Of a stretch of DNA of 64,000 nt, positions 46,134 to 57,196 are shown one piece after another; position 1 is the stretch's first letter, and each line of letters opens with the position of its first letter. The stretch is taken from positions 27,353,120 to 27,417,119 of the forward strand of contig NC_053145.1 of NCBI RefSeq assembly GCF_016808335.1. Reading direction: 5' to 3'. The translations under genes and the position numbers were made by a program. A model generated the notes under the pieces. That model was not told the DNA's origin and ran no database searches. It saw nothing but the letters and a program-made list of their open reading frames with translations. This DNA is from Panicum virgatum. Taxonomy: Eukaryota > Streptophyta > Magnoliopsida > Poales > Poaceae.

Positions 46134-46920
46134 CTACTCGGTTGGCCTCAGTCGAAGTAGTCGAACTAAATCGGTGCAGGAAGAAGTTCGCAGTGCAGTC
46201 CCGCGAACGGTCACCAAGATGTAGTCGACGTAGTCGTTCGGCTACCAGAATGTAGTCGACGTAGTCGTTCGGCTCGTCCACCAGGAAGTAGTCGTACAAT
46301 CGGGCAAAGCCTTAGTATTTTTGAGCAGTCACGCTAAAGCGTTACCCAAAAACCTGATTGCCCGCCTATCCCGTGCAGGATCTCAAGGCGATGGGGAACT
46401 CAGTTGTTGCAACTGGAGAGGGAGAAGAGAGGAGCCGAGTTGCCTCAGTGCTCTGGTGCAGAATGGATGAGGGGAATGGCACTCCTTATATAGTGACTCA
46501 GGTGCTCAGGATCGTTGAACCTGGACACCATCAGAGTCATTTAGGTGATGCGGTTATGGCCATTAATTACAGATTTAATTGCACGTTTAATCGCACGATT
46601 AATTGCTGTCAACGGCAAAATAGCCATCGCACCGTCACGTCACGTCCGGCCGCGCACTGCCCGGCCGCGCCGCGCCTCGTCTCGGGCTCGGCCACGGCCC
46701 GGCCCGGCCCGGCGAGGCGAGCGAGCGCGCGCGCGCGTGTGGTTCACCGTCCTCCTCTTACCGGCTTCACAAGTGGTGTACACGAAGTCCACCTTTTAAG
46801 TCGGTTGAGATCCTCCTCAATTCCCGGTACGGAATTAAGCATTGATTCCCTAGCATTAATAGTGGGCTTTAAATTCTTTTAATGTTTTAGAATGAATGGG
46901 CCAAGCCCATTACTCCAACA
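45909..46920 (-). repeat. Copia 5' LTR
   Basis: It runs TGTTGGAGTAATGGGC...ATATCTAACA on the minus strand. The internal region begins directly with ATCCAAAAACCTGATT. The LTR contains a TATA box and the start codon of the polyprotein. Confidence 0.95.
46484..46492 (-). promoter_or_regulatory. TATA box of copia 5' LTR
   Basis: The minus strand reads TATATAAGG, about 350 bp upstream of the polyprotein ATG at 46133. The same box is in the 3' LTR at 40875-40883. Confidence 0.7.
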
Positions 46921-47625
46921 GAAAGATATCATGCAACCTACAACTTTTGTTATTGGGCCGACTTGAAATTCCTTGCCAATTAATTCGAATTCGTCGAAGA
47001 AATCAGCCTAATTCATTTGACGTAACCACGATCCAATTGTCCGTTAATTGAATCTCTACCCCAAACCTTGTGGCCATGTTTAATCAGGGTCAGCACCGTG
47101 GTATAGCCTCACCAATTTGCAAAAGCTTAGAGTCAATTAAGAAATCCTAACCTTCCTCTTGGTTCCCCTCCTGCGGACTCCCTCTCCTTTGTTCTTTTCC
47201 GCGAGCTGCTACTCCTCTCCCTTGCTTCTTTCCTGAATCTTCCCCCACGTTGGAGGAGAGGCAAGGCAGCAGATTGGAATGGCGTGGACCGTGTGTTGGC
47301 AGGGCAAGGGGCGGCGCTCGGGAGGAAGCAGCGCTAGGAGAGGGGCGGCTGCAGGAAAAGAAGATCGATTCCCTTTTTTCCCTTACGAGAGAATATAAAA
47401 CTAAGCCATCCATATCGGACGGTCCAGCTTCAACGGCCTGTTAAAAATTATACGACATCCAAACCAAACAAGCTAGTAGTCAAACGGATTCGTTTCGACG
47501 AGCTCTACGCATCCATGGTGTCCGATCGTTCATCCGACCAATGAATCAAAAATTCAACTTTTGGTCAACTCCCTAATTGTCCTCAAATTGAAGTAAAAAA
47601 ATAACTAAATAATTGGGATATTACA
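46921..47625 (-). mobile_element. Element H: 3' LTR, right piece (U3 start)
   Basis: On the minus strand the LTR begins TGTAATATCCCAATTATT at 47625, following the purine-rich box TTGACGGGAGAGAA. The LTR shows no reliable ORF; frames at 47147-47413 and 47250-47444 are on opposite strands of a Glu/Arg-rich simple stretch. Confidence 0.8.
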
Positions 47626-47970
47626 TTCTCTCCCGTCAACAGAATTCGCCCTCGAATTCTTTATGTCTGATGTGTAGAAAAAAACATTGGAAATAATAAT
47701 ATAAACAAGGGCATGGTTACTCACCAGATGGAAACAACTCAGGGCAATTCTCACGCATTGTGACTCAAGCTCCCATGTTACCTCGCACTTAGTTTGATTA
47801 GTCCATAATACCTTCACATACTTGAATGTCTTTCATCTAAGGACTCTCTCCGATGTTTCCAGAATTCTAACCAGATGAGACTCCAATGACAGATCTTGCT
47901 CAATAGTAACCGGCTCCACAGTAATATGATGTTTATGATCCCTTAGATATTTCCTCAACATCGAGACATG
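47626..47970 (-). pseudogene. Element H: C-terminal chromodomain of pol
   Basis: Continuing from the integrase after solo LTR F, the minus strand reads HVSMLRKYLRDHKHHI, then a chromodomain: LVRILETSERVLR, stop (TGA for CGA), KTFKYVKVLWTNQTKCEVTWELE. The open frame is 47817-47605. The conserved W and the EVTWE motif identify it as a chromovirus integrase tail. A polypurine tract and the 3' LTR follow. Confidence 0.85.
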
Positions 47971-49189
47971 TGTTGGGTATTTTAGCGACTGTAAAATAAA
48001 TCTGCAAGCGCACAGATACCGTTGTAGCTTTCACCCGTGAGTATTCAAGGGTATCGTATCCACAGGGAACGTGTCTGTACTATCTCCTAACTTAGTCGGT
48101 CCAAGGACACACCAGGATATGTGGCGAGGATGGAGAGGATTCCTGCGGTAGCACTAAAGATGAGTTAAAGATCGATCTCTCGGGCAGAATACTCGCTTCG
48201 AGCACCGGCTTACCCCTGAAATGGTCAGGAGACTCCGGCCAACAGCTCTACGCTATATTCAAACGTGGAAGACTACAAAGGACCGACAGGGCTGTCACCA
48301 CCTATGGCCTATCTCACAGACCGTGGGATATAAGGCAAACGAAGGTAACCCTTAGCCCAGACACCGCGTCTGCGCTATTGATTACTACTGCGGTCTAACT
48401 ACATCTGTTAACCCGTAGCAAACTACAGCACTCCGTATAAATACGAAGCGATGAACCCGCGAGTAAGAGAACTAATCTCACTCAAGCAAAAGTACTATGC
48501 AATACAAGAATCATAAATACTAACTTACTCATACCAGAGGAAGCCAGCATCCGTAGAGGTACAAGACCGGAGAAGACCGCCGACAAGCCCGGCATTTCCC
48601 CGAACTACTCCTCACCCTCCTCCTACTCTAAGCACTAGCCTAAGTAGCGCTTCGCCCTTGGAATGGAGCACAAGTCTACATCTTGGCGGTGTGTGTGAGA
48701 GGGGGTGAGGGAGGCCCTTTATATAGTGCTAATAGGACGGTTCCCGCCCTCAATAAATATGGAAACATAGTGCACCGCCTTGGAGTGGATCAGGATGAAC
48801 TTCCCGTCAAAGTTGAGCTCGATTGGCGCCAAAGTGGGGCCAGCCGACCATGTGGTTTGGCCGGCTCACGAGTGGCGCCCCTCGCGCCGGCTGGACACTG
48901 CGAGGTGGGCCCCCAACTTGTGTATGTCGGTGCCGGGGATTTGTACGTCAGTTTTCTATGTCAAATGGGCCTCTTTTGGATGTGTAACGCAGCAGCGATG
49001 TTTTGTGTCTCTCTGTTGTGTCTTCTGCGTGTTTTCATGTTATTCCTGACTTGTGTCCCTGCAATCAATAATTCCCCAACACTCGTGGAATTCGTTAGTA
49101 ATAACTCCTACCACTACTGTTGATGTTCATTTTTCATGTCTTTATGCAGGAGTTGACGGCATATATTTTGCACTTAAGGACCATCAACA
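47971..49189 (-). mobile_element. Solo LTR F (element A family)
   Basis: 1219 bp, from TGTTGATGGTCC at 49189 (minus strand) to AATACCCAACA at 47971. A perfect target-site duplication ACATG lies at 47966-47970 and 49190-49194. It splits H between the GPY/F module and the chromodomain. Blocks such as CTCCTAACTTAGTCGGTCCAA are shared with LTR A. Frame 48683-49123 is LTR sequence. Confidence 0.92.
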
Positions 49190-49896
49190 ACATGGAATAC
49201 ATCGTGAACCCCTCTCATCGACTCAGTCAACTCCAATCAATAAGCTAATTTACCCACACACTCTTTGATCATAAACGGGCCAATAAATCTTGGGCTAAGC
49301 TTTCCCTTAGTACCAAATCTCACAACACCCTTGGTAGGAGACACCCTAAGAAGTATTTCATCACCTTCTCCAAATTCCAGGTCTCGTCTTCTCACATCAG
49401 CTTAACTCTTTTGTCTACTTTGAGCTGCTAACATGTGTTGTCGAATTTCAGCAACCAGCTCAGTGGTTTGCTGAACACAGTCCGGCCCCAAAACAGGCTT
49501 CTCACCCACTGCATCCCAACAAAGTGGTGATCTGCACTTTCTCCCATAGAGAGCCTCATATGGAGCAGAACGAATACTAGAATGATAGCTGTTATGATAG
49601 GAAAACTCCACCAGTGGTAAATGATCCTCCCAACTCCCCTTCCAAGATAGTACGCATGATCTAAGCATATCTTCTAAGGTTTGAATCGTCCGCTCAGACT
49701 ATCCAACGGTTTGAGGGTGAAAAACAGTGCTCATCCTCAAAGTAGTGCCCAATGCCTTATGCAAGCTATCCCACAACTTAGAAACAAATTTGGCATCCCT
49801 GTCTGAAACAATGGTGCGAAGTACACCATGTAGTCGCACTATCTCCCGCATGTAGATAGGTGCCAAATCACCCGCTGTACTTGTGGACCGAATAGG
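49190..49896 (-). pseudogene. Element H: integrase core (second Asp, Glu) and GPY/F module
   Basis: The minus strand continues from solo LTR G: LAPIYMREIVRLHGV, VSDRDAKFVSK (second catalytic Asp), TVG-stop-SERTIQTLEDMLRS (catalytic Glu; the TAG at about 49698 interrupts), SWEDHLPLVEFSYHNSYH, YEALYGRKCRSPLCW. After TAA near 49402 comes RRRDLEFGEGDE and KGKLSPRFIGPF, up to GVHDVFHV at 49195. The longest clean piece is 49668-49402. Confidence 0.88.
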
Positions 49897-51605
49897 TGTT
49901 GGTGTCTCTTATGCTCAATCTGAATAGGTATTCTGCAAGCGCACAGAATTCACCGGTGTAGCACTTCACCTTGAAGTATTCCAGAGTATCTTGAAAATCC
50001 TCAGGGAAGCACTATGGTAAAGTGTATCGTAAATCATAGTGACAACCTTTACTGAAATTATTGACCGACAAATTCAGCAGGGGTAAGCCAGATAACTGAT
50101 AAGATAAGTGGCTAGGCTATGACCGTTCGACACACAGGAGATTCTATACCTTAGAGAGGTAGCAGCTGGAAGGACAACGAGCGAAGGACTCCTGAAACAC
50201 TTCTAAACTACTGAGCTAGCCTCACTAGAACTAATCTAAGCTTCTAACTTGTTGTCAGAACCAGGAGCTTACTTCGGCGGCCAAAGCGAAGGCCACAGAC
50301 AGTGGTGAGAAGGGGCCCAACATACTTTCGGCAATCCTACTGCTATAAAAACACCCGAACGTGGTGGACTACGAGGGACGGACAAGGCTGTCACTACTTG
50401 CCGCCTACCACTACAGTACCGTGGGGTGGAACACACTTTCTAGCTAGCACTGAGTCAGACACCACATCTGCTCTCGGTGCTAGGATTTCTCTTGAGGCCT
50501 TCAAAAGAAATCCCCCTCAACCTAGTGAACTAACTTGAGTTACACTAGTACGGGCGAGAAAACCCGTAAGACTAACTCCGACAAACAAGAAAGGGAACTT
50601 AAATTGAACAAGAGGTAAAACGTACTCCCGTAGACATGTACAAGTACTTGGTAAGGTAAAACTTGTGGAAAGTAAAGCTGACCCAAGTAAATAAAGAAGA
50701 TAACTTATATTGAAAAATAGTCAAAGGAAAAGATACAAGAGCTTTATCGAGCTCCGATGACGACTACGGATCCCCGAGACAAGCTCGACTCGACTCTAAC
50801 TCCCAACTACTAACCTACTCTAGACTTGAGAAGAGAGAATTGCTCCTTCAAGTGTGTGTTTACAAGTGAGGGGGACAGTGGTATTTATAGGCTTCCAAGG
50901 TCGGTAGAAGGCCGGTAATGCCGTTGGTGCCAGGTGCACGCAACTATAGAGGCGGTGCTTAACTTCCATGCGAAGCCGGGAGCCGAGAGGCTGCAAGGTG
51001 GGGCCAGACGGCCCAACCTAGGCTGACCGGCCTAGGATTGTGCCACCTGGTCACCGACCTTCTGTGGGTGGCCTCTGATCCCTCCTGGACATCGGTTCTT
51101 CGGGTATCTTTCTCAGATTCGGGTATCTCAGGCCGGGTGGCCCGGGGGAGGCTGAGCGGCCTGGCTCCGAGGGCCTCTCAACCCTCCGTTTCGCTGAGAT
51201 TGCACATCAACGCTCCACATTGCCTCTGGACTGGGTGCTTTCCTCATTTGACGCTCGTGGCACTGACAAGTGGGATTTTGGGTTGATCCTTGTGCCTTCC
51301 GGGTCCATCGACAGGATATGACATGTTTGCCTTGTTCTGGAACCTTATGAACATGTCACATTGCTACAGTGAAGTTATTAGACCCATGTATGTGGAGGTG
51401 CTAGGACGGTCAGCACGAAATGTGCCGGGCGGCCGTGATTTTCTCTGATTTCGACCATCTTTGGACATTGGATTCCTGCAAACACAACTCATCCAAAACT
51501 TGTGGAACTTATTACAATCAAATAAAATATGCATGGAATATAGTGCAAAACTCAATTTATTTCCGAGAAGTTGACGGTCAAAACGTGAGATAATGGCCGT
51601 CAACA
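49897..51605 (-). mobile_element. Solo LTR G
   Basis: 1709 bp, from TGTTGACGGCCATT at 51605 (minus strand) to GACACCAACA at 49897. A perfect target-site duplication ATAGG lies at 49892-49896 and 51606-51610. It shares the terminal hairpin and the GGACAAGGCTGTCACTAC-type box with LTRs A, B, D and F, but is longer and divergent, so it is a related family. Frames 50302-50538 and 51038-51286 are not genes. Confidence 0.92.
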
Positions 51606-52029
51606 ATAGGAATAAAATGAGCCACCTTACTCAGTCGGTCAACTACAACCCATATAGTGTCTCATCCCCTTGGAGAACGTGGCAAACCAACCACAAAATC
51701 CATAGCAATATCATCCCAAGGCCACATAGGAACATCTAAGGACTGCAACTTTCTCGCGGGACTCTTATGGTCAGCCTTCACCCGCTGGCAAACACCACAT
51801 GAAGCCACATACTTGGCCACATCAATCTTCATCCTCTTCCACCAATAAGTTTTCTTCAAATCCTGATACATTTTATTCCCACCAGAGTGGACGGTGTATC
51901 GAGTACGATGTGCCTCTTTAAGTATATAATCTTTGACTTGAGACTTTTGTGGCACACGTAGGCGACCACGAAATCGAATAGCCCCAGAAGCATCCAAGGT
52001 GAAAACCCCAACCTTCCCTTCATGAATAC
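51606..52029 (-). pseudogene. Element H: integrase N-terminus (zinc finger and first catalytic Asp)
   Basis: From the Tat insertion point at 52029 the minus strand reads GVFTLDASGAIRFRGRLRVP, then KEAHRTRYTVHSGGNKMY (two His of the finger), ASCGVCQRVKADHK (two Cys) and DIAMDFVVGLPRSPRG (first catalytic Asp). After a stop (near 51662) it continues to KVAHFIPI at 51606. It lines up residue for residue with the T4 integrase. Confidence 0.9.
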
Positions 52030-52580
52030 TGTTGGGGACATCACCTTCGCCTGCACAGCGAAGGCCATCGGCGCTTGCGTTCGGCGGCGAGCAAGGACGA
52101 ATTGTGAAATAAACCAAGCGAAGACCGGAGTTGGCCGCCTGAAGAGAAGCGAAGAGGCAGCAAGCGAAGCGAAGGGACGGCGCGCGGGCCGAAGAGAAAA
52201 ATGGCGAAGGCGATTCCGGCGGCCTCTTCGCCTCGACAACGAAGACCTTCGGTTGCAAAGAGGCGCGAAGCGAGGCAGCCCCACTGTCAGCTGTAATTGC
52301 ACTAAGTTGTGTCAGGTATTGTGTAATTACGTTCTTGCCCAGGGAATATTCTGAGATGCTAGCTGTTGAGGGGCAGTAAAGGAATTTTGTCAAGGGAGTA
52401 GTTGGGCTTCTGGGCTATAAATACCCCCCTGTAACTATGGAATTATTATGAAACAGAGAGCAAATGTTGTTACTTTGATTTTCGTGCCATTTGTTGCTTT
52501 TACCATTTCCTCGTGGACTTCACCCTTCGTTACCTGAACTGTTGTGACCTCTTCATCCCGGAGAGTGTCCTACACCAACA
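52030..52580 (+). repeat. Element E 5' LTR
   Basis: It runs from TGTTGGGGACATCACC to GTCCTACACCAACA. It is followed directly by GTTTTGGCGCCCACCCGCGG, a primer-binding site of the TGGCGCC type; I did not settle which tRNA. The ORF 51662-52393 on the minus strand is H integrase running into this LTR by chance. Confidence 0.93.
52414..52424 (+). promoter_or_regulatory. TATA box of element E 5' LTR
   Basis: GGGCTATAAATACCCCC lies about 160 bp before the LTR end; the same box is at 63201-63210 in the 3' LTR. Confidence 0.75.
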
Positions 52581-52620
52581 GTTTTGGCGCCCACCCGCGG
52601 TTCGTCCTCGACACGACCAC

Positions 52621-54406
52621 ATGGCAGCAAAAGAAGAAACCGAACCCCAGTGCTTCGGAGGCCAACATTTCGACCGAAGCCCTGCCTTCGAACAACATCA
52701 TCGTCCCAATCAACAATAACAACAACCACGGCGAAGACCTAGAGGTCGAAGACCTCGCTGATGGAGGCCTTGAGGTCGACCTCCACGACCTCAGCATTTC
52801 CATGGAAGACATCCAAGCTATGAAGAGAATCGATGCATGCCTCGCAGAGCGACAATATCAAGCACAGCAAGCACAAGCTGGCACATCAAATGCGCCAGCA
52901 GCTGCAGGTGCGAAGGGGAAAGGCCTCCAGCTCACTCCCGAAGAGATGGAGGACCAACTAAACAAGTTCAAGGAATAGGAGTTTCGCTGCAAAGCGATGC
53001 GTCAAGCCATTCATGATTGTTTGGTGATGATGAAGCCCCCTCGTCAAGGCCCAAGACTAGTGCAACAAGTGCCTCAGCCTCAAGGGCTTCGCAGTCAACC
53101 CCCCTTCATCGAAGACTAGTACTCGGACGAAGAGGAAGGCGAGTACATGATACCAAACCAGCTTCGCCCACAACAGCATTACCCAGAGCAAAATCCCACC
53201 ACACCCCTCTCCGTAGAATTTGAAGAGATCCCGTGGCCTCCACATTTCAACCCAACTATCCTCCCACAGTTCGATGGGAACTCCGATCCAAGAGATTTCC
53301 TACTCAAGTACAAAGTGGGCATAGAAGCGTCTGGAGCCGGAGCGGCTTGCAAAGTAAAAGCGTTCGTCCTGTCGCTGAAGGGCCTTGCTCAGCATTGGAC
53401 TCCAATCCCCCGGCTGGTCACATCCATACCTGGGACCAGCTCAAAAAAGAGCTCACCGCTGCCTTCAGGGTGAAGCCTGAAGAGGTCAACTCATGTGCTT
53501 TCCACAACTTGAAGCAAGGGGGGTCCTCGCTGCAAGAATATCTGCATAGTCTTGTCAGGCTTCGTGCAAGAGCTCCAAACGTAGACGAGAAGACCATCAT
53601 CGATGCCGCAATCGCCGGTTTGAGTCTCGGACCATGCGGAGAGTACCTCGAACGCCGCAGGCCGAAGACTCTAAGTAAACTCTTCGAGATTATGCAAGAG
53701 TACTGCATTTCTGACATAGGAAAGCGTCAGAGAATAGAAGAGATGAATGAAAAGAGGGGGTGCAACCGTGACCGACAAAACCAGTATCAGTCCGATCAAG
53801 CGAATACATCAAAGGCCGTGAACACGATCTCCGGCGACGAAGCCCGCGACTCCCGGCCTCAGAACAACAGAGGGGGGAGGAGCGATCGAAGCAATTCCAG
53901 TCGTGGTCGGAAAGAAAAACTCCGGCCGGAAACAAAAACTACCCTACTGCTGCATTCACGGCAGGGACAAAGGCCATTGGACTAATGAGTGCCCCCTCAT
54001 CAAGGAGAAAAAAGAAGAATTGGAGCGAGCCACAAACAACGAGCAGCCACCAAAGTCCATCAATTCTACCCACACAAACCAGCCGCAAGGTCCACCTTCA
54101 CAAATTCAGTGGCAGCCTTCGCATCAGCCCCATTGGACTTCGGCATACCCCACTCTCTCGCCATCCTTCCCAACATTCCACTACAACCCCACATATACCC
54201 CTCCAGCCCTACCAGCGCCTTCGGCTCCACATTTTCCACAAATCCAAAACCCTTCGGCGCAACATCAAGGGTGGCGCCCACAACCCCAGCCACAAACATC
54301 CAACTACCTCCCACCACCTCCGAAGCTAGAGCCCGGCACAATCCCAGAGAGAGCCAATGATCCGGTCGGAGGCACGGTGAATGTCATCAATGCCATCTCC
54401 GGCTGA
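52621..54406 (+). pseudogene. Element E Gag
   Basis: The likely start is ATG 52621, which is out of frame with the rest: one fewer A in the run at 52628-52631 would restore it. The Gag frame runs through NISTEALPSNN and LQLTPEEMEDQLNKF to a TAG at about 52977 and another at 53117. It then shows the core (WPPHFNPTILPQFDGNSDPR, SLKGLAQHW). From about 53400 to 53915 the text is in the +1-shifted frame (HIHTWDQLKKELTAAFR, FHNLKQGGSSLQEYLHSL, RAPNVDEKTI), then returns for the zinc knuckle CCIHGRDKGHWTNEC and a Pro/Gln-rich tail. It ends at a TGA (54404) that interrupts what was probably a continuous Gag-Pol frame. Confidence 0.88.
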
Positions 54407-55216
54407 TCAAACGAACCAGTGCATGAGACGAAGCATCAGAGGAAAGAATACCTCCGCACAGTCTCGCACGTCTGCGAAGGCAAACATTTCTGCACCACCT
54501 GGTCTCATGTCCCAATTACCTTCTCCGAAGCTGACCTCAGGCTTCAACACTACCCGCACAATGATCCCCTCGTCATTCGTGCAAACATTGGAAGAAATTC
54601 AGTTCACTTCGCAGGAAACAACGTCGGTCGGATCCTTATCGACAACGGTAGCTCCGCGAATGTCCTCACCTGGCAATGCTTCTTAAAAATGGGGTTCATA
54701 GAGAAGAACCTGCTCAAATCCAAGTACCCACTTATTGGCTTCGGAGGAAAAAGAATCGAAGCCCTCAGCAAAATTGATCTAAATGTAACCTTTGGCGAAG
54801 GCAATACCCAAAGAACAGAAGTCATAGCCTTCGATGTTGTAGACATCGCTTACCCATACAATGCCATCTTTGGCCGTAACAGTATTATCAAGTTTGTGGT
54901 AGTCATCAATCAAGCCTACCTATGCATGAAAATTCCAACAGCCGGAGGAGTCATCACGATCCTCGGCAACCAAGAGGAAGCCAGAAGGTGCGAAGACAAT
55001 GCAGCGTGCACTATGAAAAATGTGCATACCATCGAAGCCAGTAACAATGACATCGAAGAGGAGGAAGCAAAGCCATTCAGTTCCTGGCGCACCAAAAAAG
55101 AAGGGGTTACGCCGGCAGGACACACCAAAAAAGTTTTGCTCTGCGAAGATGTACCAGACCGCACAGTGACAATTGGCAAAGGCCTCGAAGAAGTCGAAAA
55201 GTCCAGATTGATATAG
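54407..55216 (+). pseudogene. Element E protease region of pol
   Basis: In the same frame as Gag, it holds the aspartic protease with LIDNGSSANVL (54632-54664). The usual D-T-G or D-G-G triplet reads D-N-G here. YNAIFGRNSIIKF is the second conserved strand. The following acidic linker (EASNNDIEEEEAKPF) and LCEDVPDRTVTIG lead to the RT. It ends at a TAG (55214) most simply derived from CAG. Confidence 0.85.
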
Positions 55217-56590
55217 TTTCTGAGAAACAATCAAGACGTCTTTGCATGGTCCTCTTCGGACCTGCGAGGAGTCAATTGGGAAATCATGGAGCACGAACTG
55301 AAGGTCGATCCGAAGGTCAAGCCACACAAGCAGCGTCTTCGCACTATGTCCGAAGACCGCAAGAAAGCCGCACAAAGCGAGGTTCAAAAGTTACTTCATG
55401 CGGGGGTAATCTGCGAAGTGCAGTACCCAGAATGGCTGGCTAACGTAGTCATGGTACCAAAAAAGAATGGCAATTGGAGAATGTGCATCGATTTCACCAC
55501 TTTGAACAAGTTTTGCCCGAAGGATGAGTTTCCTTTGCCCCGCGTAGACACCTTGGTAGATGCGGCTGCTGGATCGGAAATGCTAAGCATGCTAGATTGC
55601 TTTTCCGGCTATCCTCAGATATTCATGAAGAAATCAGATGAGGAGAAAACCAGTTTTACCACTCCCTTGGGCACTTACTGCTACATAAGAATGGCTGAGG
55701 GGCTTCGCAACGCTGGGTGCACGTTCAATAGAACCATTGCAGCAGTACTTGACACTCAGCTGGGCAGGAACATCTCCGCGTACGTTGACGATGTCGTCGT
55801 GCGAAGCAAGAAATGCGAAGACCATATAGCGGACCTTCGAGAAACCTTTGCCAACCTTCGCAAGCATGGGCTAAAACTGAATCCAGAGAAGTGTGTCTTC
55901 AGTGTCAGAAGGGGAAAGCTTCTGGGATGCATGATCACTGAGAGGGACATATAGGCAAATCCGGTAAAGATCGAAGCCATAAGAAGAGTGCGACCACCTT
56001 CGACCAAGAAGGATGTGCAGAAGTTGACAGGCCGCCTAGCTTCGCTAAACAGATTCATTTTGCGGTCAGCGGAGAAAGCTCTTCCTTTCTTCAAGGTGTT
56101 GAAGGGCTCGGAAAATTTTCATTGAGGTCCTGAGAAAGACAAAGCCTTCGAAGATCTGAAAAAGTACTTGGAAAACTTGGCAGTAATGACAAGCCCAACT
56201 CCCGGAGCAGAGCTCTTGTTGTACATCGCAACTTCAAGCTCCGCTGTGAGCGCAGCTTTAGTCGAAGAAAGAATTGTCGAAGACACCCTAAAGCAGTTAC
56301 CAATCTACTTCATATCCGAAGCACTAAACGGATCGAAGCTCCTCTACTCAGAAATGGAGAAGATGGCTTATGCAGTGGTAATGGCAGCCAGGAAGCTTCT
56401 CCAATATTTCCAAAGTTTCAAGATCAAAGTTCCAACATCTTTTCCCCTTCGGGATATGTTTGAAAACAGAGAGGCTTCAGGCAGAATTGGGAAATGGGCA
56501 ACACTGTTGGCATCGCACACCATTGATTTTATCCCACGAAGCGCAATCAAATCTCAAGTCTTGGCAGATTTCGTCATCGATTGGACACCA
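55217..56590 (+). pseudogene. Element E reverse transcriptase and Ty3-type RNase H (connection) domain
   Basis: FLRNNQDVFAWSSSDLRGV opens the RT. The core motifs are WRMCIDFTTLNKFCPKD, FPLPRVDTLVDA, MLDCFSGYPQI and the active site YVDDVVVRSKK (55779-55811). Stops interrupt at 55952 (TAG) and about 56125 (TGA). The RNase H that follows (LLLYIATSSSAVSAALVEE, FISEALNGSKLLYSEMEKMA) lacks the usual catalytic acids, as is known for Tat elements, where it acts only as a tether. Confidence 0.9.
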
Positions 56591-56619
56591 ACAACACCTT
56601 CGCAGAACCCCCCGGTCTT

Positions 56620-57196
56620 AGAAGCCATTTGGCTGATGAAATGTGATGGAGCCTACTGCAAGAATGGGTCAGGTGCTTCGGCAATCCTCACGGCACCTTC
56701 GGGGACTCAGTTGAAGTACGCTGCAAGACTAGACTTTCTGGGGTGCACAAACAATGTTGCAGAATACGAAGGTCTGCTTCTAGGCCTTCGCAAGGCAAGG
56801 GCACTCGGCGCGAGGAGGTTGTCTATCAAGTCCGACTCTGAACTCATCATAAACCATATCGGCAAAACATACAGAGCACTCAACCCAGAGTTAGCGAAGT
56901 ACCTGGCAGCTGTCCGTAGCATGGAAAAATATTTCTTGGGTTTCAGCGTGCGAAGTTTCCCCAGAACACAGAACAAACAGGCAGATGTCCTGGCGAAGGC
57001 AGAGGCAGAGAATGACCCGTTGCCTCCGGATGTATTCTTTGAAACAGTCAAGAGCGGATCGGTAAATTGTGCTGAAGAGCCAGCAAAGTTCGTCAATGCT
57101 ATTTCAAGCGAAGACTGGAGGTCAAAAATCATGGCATACCTTCGGGGACATTTTGTCCCGGAAGATGAAAAGGAGGAAAAACAACTTGCCCTTTGA
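56620..57196 (+). pseudogene. Element E second (archaeal-type) RNase H
   Basis: WLMKCDGAYCKNGSGASAI (Asp), CTNNVAEYEGLLLGL (Glu), LSIKSDSELIINHI (Asp) and NKQADVLAKAEAE (final acidic site) form a complete archaeal-like RNase H. Acquisition of this extra domain is a known hallmark of plant Tat elements and secures the classification. The frame is clean from 56168 to a TGA at 57194, and it is the best-preserved part of this pol. Confidence 0.92.

Larger units (their letters stand above)
40300..46920 (-). mobile_element. Intact Ty1/copia retrotransposon
   Basis: 6621 bp with LTRs of 1012 bp (5', right) and 1123 bp (3', left), and a perfect 5-bp target-site duplication GAAAG (40295-40299 and 46921-46925). 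A single 1381-aa polyprotein frame is uninterrupted. LTRs differ at about 8 aligned positions plus one repeat-driven length change, so the insertion is young. It sits in the LTR of element H. A standard primer-binding site is not found after the 5' LTR. Confidence 0.95.
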
